A program made the position numbers and the translations under genes. From positions 1-9,740 of the forward strand of contig DAOWIN010000149.1 in NCBI GenBank assembly GCA_030640885.1: 9,740 nucleotides of DNA. Direction: 5' to 3'. This document shows, one piece after another, positions 1 through 5,639 of this stretch (the first letter of the stretch is position 1; the number at the start of each line of letters is the position of its first letter). The stretch is from Candidatus Omnitrophota bacterium. GTDB lineage: Bacteria; Omnitrophota; 4484-213. The notes beneath the pieces were generated by a model. The model did not search any database. It was not told the origin of the DNA and saw only the letters and a list, made by a program, of their open reading frames with translations.

Positions 1-1
1 G

Positions 2-319
2 ATTGCCGAAAGAGACATACTTATAAGTAAAGATGCCCCTCATAATGTAGAAATTAATGCCTCTGTAATGGCTTTAGGAAATTCCTTTGAAGTAGAAGAA
101 TGGTGGGTAGGTCCAGCTAAGGGGGTATTAACTCTTTATGGAGGGGTTATCCAACAAAATAGGGGACCAGTAGGGACATTTAATCGTAGTACTAACACAA
201 GAATGAGTGGTTATAGTAAAAATTATCAGCATGATTCCCGCTTGGGTGATAATCCGCCGCCTTATTATCCCACTACCGGCGATTATATCCAGGTGGCAGG
301 TTCATGGGAAGAACAATGA
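2..319 (+). CDS. PilX-like pilus assembly protein, C-terminal end (partial)
   Basis: The reading frame is open from base 2 to the TGA at 317-319, giving the last 105 residues of a protein that begins outside the window. An internal ATG at 68 exists, but the frame is open upstream of it with the same character, so I treat this as a 5'-truncated gene. The visible part reads like the C-terminal half of PilX-type proteins with a DUF4900-like region: a stretch on induced or resident forms (ERDILIS), a short β-rich run (GVLTLYGGVIQQNRGPVGTFN), then GYSKNYQHDSRLGDNPPPYY and a terminal PTTGDYI. In that family the missing N terminus would carry a membrane segment and an AYYLAEAG-like motif. The expected role is a minor component of the pilus tip or priming complex. 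Family assignment is from remembered resemblance. The pilus context supports it. Confidence 0.7.
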   Translation: MAERDILISKDAPHNVEINASVMALGNSFEVEEWWVGPAKGVLTLYGGVIQQNRGPVGTFNRSTNTRMSGYSKNYQHDSRLGDNPPPYYPTTGDYIQVAGSWEEQ

Positions 320-333
320 AAGACATCCGCAGG

Positions 334-360
334 TTTTTTCCGATGTAACATCGGGGAGAA
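334..360. other. Small intergenic hairpin
   Basis: CCGATG (340-345) and CATCGG (349-354) are perfect inverted copies around a 3-base TAA loop. With G·U pairs the helix can extend to roughly 334-360. The T-run lies 5' of the stem on the + strand and becomes an A-run 3' of it on the - strand, so it does not have the form of a rho-independent terminator on either strand. It lies between the truncated PilX-like gene and the gene at 377, and might affect mRNA stability. No function is shown. Confidence 0.4.
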
Positions 361-376
361 AGAAAAAGGGGGAACA

Positions 377-784
377 ATGAAAAAAATTTTAGGGGTTATA
401 ATTTTAGTATTGGCAGTTTTTTTTCTCGTTTTGTTTTTTAAGATGAAAGCTGGTAGGCAGACAGCGTCCTTAATAGAACCAACGCAGATTAAGAAAATGC
501 TCAAAAAGGCAGCGCCCAAAAAGGAGATTAAATTTTTAGAAGAGAAAATTCCGTCTCGTAGAGAAATAATTGAACCCTCAGAAGATTTGCCAGGTATTCA
601 TCCTGATGGGCAAAGCGACGAGGATTTGTCTCCCCAACAGGAAGAAAAAAAGGAAATAAGATTAAGGGATATTTCTCAGGAACCGAGTATTCCCGATGTT
701 TATCAGGATGTTCCTTCAAAGAAAAAAACGCCCAGCAAAAAAGAGTTGGAACAAATGGGCAAGAAAGGGATAGTTATATATTAG
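377..784 (+). CDS. Hypothetical membrane-anchored charged protein
   Basis: This is a 135-residue protein that I do not recognise. Residues 3-21 form one hydrophobic segment directly after MKK, which fits an uncleaved signal anchor with the rest in the periplasm. The remainder is hydrophilic and rich in Lys, Glu and Pro, with no Cys and no clear fold (blocks such as KKAAPKKEIK, EEKKEIRLRD and PSKKKTPSKKELEQMGKKG). It looks largely disordered. The start is supported by a G-rich Shine-Dalgarno run (368-372) just upstream of the ATG. It sits 57 bp downstream of the PilX-like gene and 69 bp upstream of the first prepilin, so a role in the pilus system is likely but only by position. A GspB/PilP-like periplasmic linker is possible, but I see no motif that would prove it. 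Confidence 0.65.
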   Translation: MKKILGVIILVLAVFFLVLFFKMKAGRQTASLIEPTQIKKMLKKAAPKKEIKFLEEKIPSRREIIEPSEDLPGIHPDGQSDEDLSPQQEEKKEIRLRDISQEPSIPDVYQDVPSKKKTPSKKELEQMGKKGIVIY

Positions 785-814
785 AAAAATTGCAAAAGTT
801 CTGATAGAAAGTTC

Positions 815-843
815 TTGCTAAAAATATTTTGATATGTTATTCT
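815..843 (+). promoter_or_regulatory. Possible sigma-70-like promoter before the first prepilin
   Basis: TTGCTA (815-820) and TATTCT (838-843) are 17 bases apart, each matching four of six positions of the sigma-70 consensus. The -10 would lie only 10 bases before the ATG at 854, so the transcript would be leaderless or nearly so. AT-rich DNA yields such matches by chance, so this is weak. Pieces of the same block (TTGCT, GATATGTTA) recur before the second prepilin, which is the main reason to list it. Confidence 0.2.
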
Positions 844-853
844 AACAGGCAAG

Positions 854-1234
854 ATGCATAAAAAATTTTGTTTGGGGTTCACCCTAATTGAAACTATTTT
901 GGTAGTAGCCATTTTAGCTTTACTTACTGCTGTTGCCGTACCGAATATTATGAAATCAAGGCAACAGACTTTAGTTGATATTTGTAAAAGCAATATGACA
1001 ATGATTGACGCCGCAATACAGCAATGGGCGTTGGAAGAAAATATAGCCCTTACTACAGATGTATCTGCAAACGCTTCCAAGAATGAATGGAAGCAATATC
1101 TTAGGAATGAAACAATTCCTACTTGTCCGTTTAACGCAGCGACCTATACATATGGAGTTAGTTCTACTCTTGCCAATTATACAGTAACTTGTCCAGATGA
1201 TACAGGCGTCGGCGGAGGTCATGATGTTCAATAG
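854..1234 (+). CDS. Type IV prepilin-like protein (small pilin 1)
   Basis: A 126-residue prepilin. The short leader MHKKFCLG ends in Gly8, the prepilin-peptidase site. The mature protein starts FTLIE, with Glu at position +5 followed by a hydrophobic helix to about residue 31 (VAVPNIM is the typical helix end). The globular part has C44, Q56-W58-x-L-E, C91 (TCPF) and C113, matching C51, QW-x-L-E, C106 and C131 of the next pilin. The two are therefore paralogues, probably with a disulfide-stabilised C-terminal loop. The family resembles GspG/ComGC-type major or minor pilins of PVC-like lineages. Only a weak Shine-Dalgarno (CAGG at 846-849) precedes the ATG, but the leader length and Gly8 make this start convincing. 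It could be a structural pilin or a pseudopilin. The sequence does not decide which. Confidence 0.88.
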   Translation: MHKKFCLGFTLIETILVVAILALLTAVAVPNIMKSRQQTLVDICKSNMTMIDAAIQQWALEENIALTTDVSANASKNEWKQYLRNETIPTCPFNAATYTYGVSSTLANYTVTCPDDTGVGGGHDVQ

Positions 1235-1237
1235 ATA

Positions 1238-1251
1238 GATTACACAGATTT
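1238..1251 (+). repeat. Copy of a dispersed GATTRCACAGATT repeat
   Basis: GATTACACAGATTT here differs by one base over 13 from GATTGCACAGATT at 4461-4473, and by three over 14 from GATTGCAGAGATTT at 4480-4493. Both this copy and the 4480 copy are followed within about 20 bases by an AT-rich stretch and an ATG (1259 and 4499). It looks like a member of a dispersed intergenic repeat, though three short copies in one window are modest evidence. Confidence 0.45.
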
Positions 1252-1258
1252 AAAATAC

Positions 1259-1321
1259 ATGAAACTCAATAAACTCATGAAACTCAATAAACTCAATAAA
1301 CTCAATAAACTCAATAAACTT
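1259..1321 (+). repeat. 9-bp tandem repeat, 7 units
   Basis: Exactly seven 9-base units run from 1259 to 1321. Five are AATAAACTC (the last ending CTT), and two (1259-1267 and 1277-1285) are ATGAAACTC. Because the unit is three codons long, the array is in frame with the tiny ORF 1259-1429 and encodes a repeating Lys-Leu-Asn peptide. The copy number probably varies between strains by slippage. Confidence 0.9.
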
Positions 1322-1429
1322 CAAGTGGGGTTCACCCCGTTAGAAGTCCTGTCAGAAAAAATTTTCCTAAATTTTTTCTATTGCTTTAAAAAAGATATGT
1401 TAGCTGTACAATCTTTCTTTATGATATGA
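1259..1429 (+). CDS. Tiny ORF with prepilin-leader-like GFTPLEV motif (doubtful gene)
   Basis: Fifty-six codons from ATG 1259 (or ATG 1277) to TGA 1427-1429. The first 20 residues come from the 9-bp tandem repeat (K-L-N units), followed by QVGFTPLEVLSEK and a hydrophobic/aromatic end (IFLNFFYCFKKD, then MLAVQSFFMI). GFTPLEV imitates the GFTLIEV prepilin cleavage site, with Glu at +5, but the hydrophobic helix that should follow is absent. The stop overlaps the ATG of the next prepilin in an ATGA arrangement, which would allow translational coupling. There is no clear Shine-Dalgarno. It may be a leader peptide, a relic of a duplicated pilin 5' end, or repeat DNA that is open by chance. Whether it is translated is unknown. 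Confidence 0.3.
   Translation: MKLNKLMKLNKLNKLNKLNKLQVGFTPLEVLSEKIFLNFFYCFKKDMLAVQSFFMI
1330..1348 (+). repeat. Left arm of inverted repeat flanking the second prepilin start
   Basis: This 19-base arm matches the reverse complement of 1457-1475 at 17 of 19 positions, with an exact core of 14 (1335-1348 against 1457-1470). It carries a CCCCGTTAGAAGTC core and also encodes FTPLEV of the tiny ORF. The same arm pattern (TTCACCC-y-GTTA-r-A) recurs in the palindrome inside pilM, so it is read here as one arm of a repeat family. Confidence 0.8.
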
Positions 1430-1845
1430 GTAATAGACTAAATTTTGGTAAAACCAGACTTCTAACGGGGTTCACAATTGCTGAAATAGTAACAGTTGTG
1501 GCGATTATCGCTTTGGTAACCCTTGTTGCGGTGCCGAATTTTATGAAGTTATATTCCGATAATCAAAAAAGTACCTGTGTGAATAATCTACGCGCAATTC
1601 AGCTTGCCAAGGAGCAATGGGGGCTTGAAAACAACAAGGTGGTAGGTGATGTTCCCACTGCCGCTGATATAGACTCTTATCTTAAAGAGAACATCTGGGA
1701 TGAAACGGCAAGCAGCTACACTATCGGACACAACCTTGTATGCCCTTGTGATACCAACGCTAATCCTACTTTTGGAACAAGCTATACCATAAATCCTTTA
1801 GGAACAGACTCTATCTGCAATATTTATGCTAACCATCGTTTGTAA
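1426..1845 (+). CDS. Type IV prepilin-like protein (small pilin 2)
   Basis: A 139-residue prepilin. The basic leader is 15 residues long (ending RLLTG) with cleavage after Gly15. The mature part begins FTIAE, with Glu at +5 and a hydrophobic helix ending VAVPNFM at about residue 40. The C-terminal domain has C51-V-N-N-L, A61-K-E-Q-W65-x-L-E, C106, C108 and C131, closely paralleling the pilin at 854. The two are tandem paralogues, and this one has an extra cysteine in CPC. The ATG overlaps the stop of the tiny ORF upstream (ATGA at 1426-1429), and no Shine-Dalgarno is visible. Codons 11-17 lie inside the right arm of an inverted repeat, so part of the leader and cleavage site is repeat-derived or repeat-matching. 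The likely role is a structural pilin or pseudopilin subunit, inserted in the inner membrane before assembly. Confidence 0.88.
   Translation: MSNRLNFGKTRLLTGFTIAEIVTVVAIIALVTLVAVPNFMKLYSDNQKSTCVNNLRAIQLAKEQWGLENNKVVGDVPTAADIDSYLKENIWDETASSYTIGHNLVCPCDTNANPTFGTSYTINPLGTDSICNIYANHRL
1457..1475 (+). repeat. Right arm of inverted repeat, inside the second prepilin leader
   Basis: GACTTCTAACGGGGTTCAC is the inverted partner of 1330-1348. It encodes the leader residues just before and across the prepilin-peptidase site (the LLTGFT stretch), so changes in this arm would change the processing site. The arms are 108 bases apart, with the start codon at 1426 in between. Confidence 0.8.
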
Positions 1846-1847
1846 TT

Positions 1848-2252
1848 ATGAATAAAAAAGGAATATCGCTTACAGAGGTCATAATAGCCACGGCTCTTTT
1901 AGTACTTGCCGGAAGCGGAATATTGGGTGTAATATTCCAAAATACAAGCGCTGGGCAAAGTGTTGATTATACCTATATTTCTTTTAATCTTGCTAAAAAC
2001 AGGATAGAACGTTTAAGAGAAGCGAGAAATGCAGGACATTATAGTACTCTAAATGGCTATGCGGAAACAGATGTTACCCTTAACCGCTATGGTGTTGGTG
2101 ATCCCAGCGGGAATTTTATCCGTACTACCATAATTGACCCTAATTACGCAGCGAATCTAACCCAAATAACTGTAAGGGTAAATTATAAACGACGTCAGGT
2201 TATAAGCCCTGTTTCTACAGAAGTAGTAACGCTTATATCGCCCTATTTTTGA
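1848..2252 (+). CDS. PilV/GspI-like minor pilin
   Basis: A 134-residue protein with a five-residue leader, MNKKG, cleaved after Gly5. The mature part begins ISLTEV, with Glu at +5, and continues as a hydrophobic helix to about residue 30. The block NLAKNRIERLREARN (48-61) following the membrane helix is typical of PilV/GspI-type minor pilins, which help prime the fibre. The C-terminal half is β-rich with repeated short strands (ITVRVNYKRR, TEVVTLISPY). It starts 3 bases after the previous stop with no clear Shine-Dalgarno, so it probably depends on translational coupling or re-initiation in the same operon. PilV and GspI cannot be separated on sequence alone. Confidence 0.85.
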   Translation: MNKKGISLTEVIIATALLVLAGSGILGVIFQNTSAGQSVDYTYISFNLAKNRIERLREARNAGHYSTLNGYAETDVTLNRYGVGDPSGNFIRTTIIDPNYAANLTQITVRVNYKRRQVISPVSTEVVTLISPYF

Positions 2253-2290
2253 TTCCGGAGAAGGAAAATTAAAGCAATTTAAAAAATTTT

Positions 2291-4432
2291 ATGCTGAGCT
2301 TAAAAAGAAAATTAAGGGTGGTATACGAAAAGTGTAAAAGTAGTGGGGGATTAACATTAGTTGAAATAATAGTAGCTCTTTTGCTTGGAGTTATGGTTTT
2401 TGGGGGTATTTTAATGCTTTGGGAATTTAGCCAGCGGGCATGGCATATTGAGCGAACAAGGTCAAAAAACCTTGCTTTTTTAGAAATGTCTATGGAAAGG
2501 ATAAAAAAAGATGTGCGATTATCCAGCTCAGACAAGATGTTTTTTAATCCTGTTTCGGCAGCTACATATGAAGCAATAAGCCTTCCCCTTGCCGTAGATG
2601 ATGACGGCGATGGATTTATTGAAGTTGATGGAGTTACCAAGATGATAGACTGGGATGAAACGGTTATCTATCATCTTTATACCAGCAGCAGCGAAACTCA
2701 GTTGCGTAAGACAATTTTCAATTCGCGTGTTGATTTAAGTGATGCACAACGACAAACTCAGATAGACGATGTAGTTACAAATGGTCAGCCAATTGTTAGC
2801 ACGCCGAATTATGCCAATTGGAATTCAACTCCGGGTGTAGGCACAAGGGTTTTAATTAGCGCACCAGCCATTTCTTTGGAGATTACTCCCCAAAGGCGTG
2901 AGTTTGACAACTATAACAGCTCTACCAAAAAGAGTGCCAATGTTAGTTTTGGAAGCATAAGTTTGACTTCGGGTTATCACACGCTTAAGCTTAAAATCGC
3001 TAACAAAAATAACCTATCTACTGATTATGCTTTGGGAATAGATTGTATCAGATTGACCCCCAGCGGTTCAGATAGAGAGGGGGAAGATTATCTACATATT
3101 ACCCATCCCGATGCAAGCGCGGGAATTTCTGCTTTTGTAGGAGCTACGCCCGCTTTTGAGAATATGCTTTCATTTGGCAGTTGGAGCAGTGATAGCCAAT
3201 TAAGTTTCAACAGCCACAATATTGATGATTTTCTTACTCTGAGGTTTTATAACGATGTGTGGCGAGAGAGTAATTTTTTGTCTGGAAACATAAACGGCAC
3301 AACCAGTGAATATACTAATGATGACGGAGCGGGGGGAACTATGAGCAGAGAGGATATTATTCTGTGTCTAATAGGAAACCAAGAAAATTGGGATGTTGCT
3401 GAGCAAACCAAGAATTCTACGGTAAGCAGTCAAGCATTTGCCATAGGAGACGGCCACATTACCTACAGAAATATAATTTCACAGGAGTATATAGAGACAA
3501 GTGGCAGACTGGTTAGGGTAAAATTTTGCGCCGGAAATACCGACCATTTAAAAATAGATTCGGCTTATATATGCGCTCGTTCTGAAATTGCTGGGCAAGG
3601 GCAGGACTGTGCCGCTCCGAGCGCCAGAATAACATTTAGCGGGGCTAATGGTGTTGATATTCCGATGGCTAATTTTGTTTGGTCAGATTGGATTGATATG
3701 GGAGAAAATTTTAACGAGGACAGAAGCTATTTTGCAAGTCTCTATATTCCTTTGGTAGGAGCAGGAGATTCTAATAGTATTTCTTATTGGTCGCATCCAA
3801 CTGAAACCAGTTGTTATTGGCAAACAGGCGACCATAGCTTAGTGGATAGTTGGGGAGGGACAGGAACAGCTACAAATAATTTATACGGGGTAGGATTTCT
3901 TGAAGTGAGTTATATTGACAATGGAATATACACCTCCAAGATTTACGATACTACGATGGCTGACCCCCAATTTAGTCAGATAAGATGGACATTAGGTTTA
4001 AACAACCCAAGTATCGGGGCAATATTAAAGGTGAGAAGCAATGATAGCGAAGCAGTTTTGGCGGCTGATGTTGATTGGAGCGATGAGCATACGATAGATA
4101 CCGGTTCAATTAGCGGAAGTGCAAGTATTGCTGCGATTGCTGGCGGTAGATATGTTCAGTTTCAGGCAGTTCTTGCTCCCAATGCGATTTATACAATGAC
4201 CCCTGTTTTACGAGATGTAGCTCTTTACTGGCCGGGAAACACAGTCGCTTGTGATTTAAGCGGATATTTTACCCTAAGACCTAACTATGGGATTTTTAGC
4301 GTGGAAATAGATGGGAAACCATTGCATAGAGGTTTGGAAATTGGTCTATCTATATCAGAAGAAGTGTATAAAAAGGGAACTATTGTTAGATCTCTTAACG
4401 CAGAATTAAAACCCAGAAATACGGGAAAGTAA
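2291..4432 (+). CDS. Very large GspJ/PilW-like minor pilin with extended β-rich C terminus
   Basis: A 713-residue protein whose N terminus is a prepilin: a 20-residue basic leader ending GG, cleavage after Gly20, then LTLVE with Glu at +5 and a hydrophobic helix to about 45. Residues 60-150 (LAFLEMSMERIKKDVRLSS and on) match the start of GspJ/PilW-type minor pilins, which are usually around 200 residues. About 500 residues are therefore extra. Around 215-257 a segment (SISLTSGYHTLKLKIANKN, then IDCIRLTPS) resembles galactose-binding-like β-sandwiches, and 540-645 (IYTSKIYDTT, GGRYVQFQAVL, VLRDVALYW) looks like a second one. Residues 103-108 form DxDxDG, a possible calcium site. It is probably a tip minor pilin carrying an adhesive domain. 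Binding is inference. The only in-frame start is ATG 2291. A GGAGAAGGA stretch (2256-2264) is too far upstream to be its normal Shine-Dalgarno. Confidence 0.85.
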   Translation: MLSLKRKLRVVYEKCKSSGGLTLVEIIVALLLGVMVFGGILMLWEFSQRAWHIERTRSKNLAFLEMSMERIKKDVRLSSSDKMFFNPVSAATYEAISLPLAVDDDGDGFIEVDGVTKMIDWDETVIYHLYTSSSETQLRKTIFNSRVDLSDAQRQTQIDDVVTNGQPIVSTPNYANWNSTPGVGTRVLISAPAISLEITPQRREFDNYNSSTKKSANVSFGSISLTSGYHTLKLKIANKNNLSTDYALGIDCIRLTPSGSDREGEDYLHITHPDASAGISAFVGATPAFENMLSFGSWSSDSQLSFNSHNIDDFLTLRFYNDVWRESNFLSGNINGTTSEYTNDDGAGGTMSREDIILCLIGNQENWDVAEQTKNSTVSSQAFAIGDGHITYRNIISQEYIETSGRLVRVKFCAGNTDHLKIDSAYICARSEIAGQGQDCAAPSARITFSGANGVDIPMANFVWSDWIDMGENFNEDRSYFASLYIPLVGAGDSNSISYWSHPTETSCYWQTGDHSLVDSWGGTGTATNNLYGVGFLEVSYIDNGIYTSKIYDTTMADPQFSQIRWTLGLNNPSIGAILKVRSNDSEAVLAADVDWSDEHTIDTGSISGSASIAAIAGGRYVQFQAVLAPNAIYTMTPVLRDVALYWPGNTVACDLSGYFTLRPNYGIFSVEIDGKPLHRGLEIGLSISEEVYKKGTIVRSLNAELKPRNTGK

Positions 4433-4460
4433 GATATGTCTTGCTACTGTTCGACAATTT

Positions 4461-4498
4461 GATTGCACAGATTAAAAAAGATTGCAGAGATTTATAAA
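4461..4498 (+). repeat. Tandem 19-bp repeat ending at the PilX-like start codon
   Basis: Two 19-base units, 4461-4479 and 4480-4498, agree at 16 of 19 positions. Each starts GATTGCA-s-AGATT and ends in an A-rich run, and the second abuts ATG 4499 exactly. The first eleven or so bases recur at 1238-1251. The repeat overlaps the likely initiation region, and no Shine-Dalgarno is seen there. Confidence 0.65.
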
Positions 4499-5626
4499 AT
4501 GCATTTACACAAACAAAAAGGGACAATTTTTTTAACCACAATTATTTTTCTTGCTGTAATAATTTTGGTTTGCGCGGCGTTGTCCATAATGATTGTGCGG
4601 GATATCTATAGTGTGAACAGATTGAGAGCATCTGCACAGGCTTATTTTTTAGCCGAAGCCGGGGTAGAGGAGGCAGTTCAGATTTTATATGATACAAACT
4701 TTACTATGTCTGGATACCCAAAGACTAATGTTGCCTTGGGAGCGGGGATATATACAGTTAATTTAGATAGCTCTAAATATGTTGCAGATAAGATTGTTTT
4801 AATCACCTCAACCGGTACTGTTAAGAATGTAAGCAGAGTCTTGCGAGTACAAGTAAAAGATACCGACATACCTGCATTTAACTTTACTGCTCTTGGTGGC
4901 GGCAAGATGCTAATTGCAGGGGGAAGTACGGTAAACGGTGATGTTCATTCCAATAATACAGCTGTGAGCCCGATAAATCCGGCATTAAAAATTGGCAGTG
5001 CAATTTTTGGAGCGGGCACAGTAAATGGCAGTGCTACTGCGGTAGGAGTGGCAAAAACCTTTGTTAGCGGGGTGGTAAATCCTGGTCCTCCACTGTCTAA
5101 TCAACCAACTATTTCTGCCCCGCCATTTGATGCAGTTTTTTTCAATTATTATAGAAATTCAGCAATAAGTGGTGGAAATTTTTATGGCGGAAATACATCT
5201 TTTAACTCCGACCCTTTTGCCGGGAACGGTGGCGTTGCCTGGGTTCAAGGAACTGTCCGTTTAAACGGCACATGGATACTTACTGGCTGCATAGTAGCTA
5301 CTGGACATATCTATGTAAATAAATTTTCTGCGGGGACGATAACCCATAACCCTGCTTCCGGATTTGAAGATTTTCCCGCTCTAATGAGCAAAAATAGCAA
5401 TGTGAACATCTATGATCCTACAGTTTTAAATAACTTTGTTTATGCAGGGTCAAGGATTCAGATACTTTCTTTCTGGGGTCCAGGCCAGGTTACTATAAAC
5501 GGAGCTCTATATGGAAAACAGCGGGTGATTATTCACAACCAGACAGTATTGAATTATCGCCGCCCCAATCCGCCGGGCATTCCTGGAGGGACTGCCCCTT
5601 TGCAGGTTGTTTCCTGGAGCGAGTAG
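4499..5626 (+). CDS. PilX-type pilus assembly protein with β-helical C-terminal domain
   Basis: A 375-residue protein from ATG 4499. A TTG at 4463 would add twelve residues, but these are encoded by a tandem repeat, so I prefer the ATG. Residues 8-33 are a hydrophobic membrane segment without a prepilin Gly-Glu site. They are followed by AYFLAEAGVEEA (48-59), the hallmark of the PilX N-terminal family. From about 130 the protein is Gly/Asn-rich with short repeated strands (GSTVNGDVHSNN, NGSATAVG, GTVRLNGTWILTG, GQVTINGALYGKQ), resembling the DUF7305-like right-handed β-helix found behind PilX N termini. It ends LQVVSWSE, a common end of the family. It probably joins the minor-pilin priming complex. 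It follows the GspJ-like gene by 66 bp and precedes pilM by 13 bp. Confidence 0.88.
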   Translation: MHLHKQKGTIFLTTIIFLAVIILVCAALSIMIVRDIYSVNRLRASAQAYFLAEAGVEEAVQILYDTNFTMSGYPKTNVALGAGIYTVNLDSSKYVADKIVLITSTGTVKNVSRVLRVQVKDTDIPAFNFTALGGGKMLIAGGSTVNGDVHSNNTAVSPINPALKIGSAIFGAGTVNGSATAVGVAKTFVSGVVNPGPPLSNQPTISAPPFDAVFFNYYRNSAISGGNFYGGNTSFNSDPFAGNGGVAWVQGTVRLNGTWILTGCIVATGHIYVNKFSAGTITHNPASGFEDFPALMSKNSNVNIYDPTVLNNFVYAGSRIQILSFWGPGQVTINGALYGKQRVIIHNQTVLNYRRPNPPGIPGGTAPLQVVSWSE

Positions 5627-5639
5627 GGGCGTTATATAA

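Noticed and set aside
334..360. A rho-independent terminator at the hairpin before 377
   Set aside because: The T-run is on the wrong side of the stem for the + strand and becomes an A-run after the stem on the - strand.
2269..2640. A 123-residue ORF on the - strand
   Set aside because: It is antisense to the start of the large minor pilin. It has no coding character or family resemblance and no Shine-Dalgarno worth noting.
4463..4498. A TTG start twelve codons upstream of the PilX-like gene
   Set aside because: The added residues are encoded by the 19-bp tandem repeat, and ATG 4499 gives the usual short cytoplasmic N terminus before the membrane segment.
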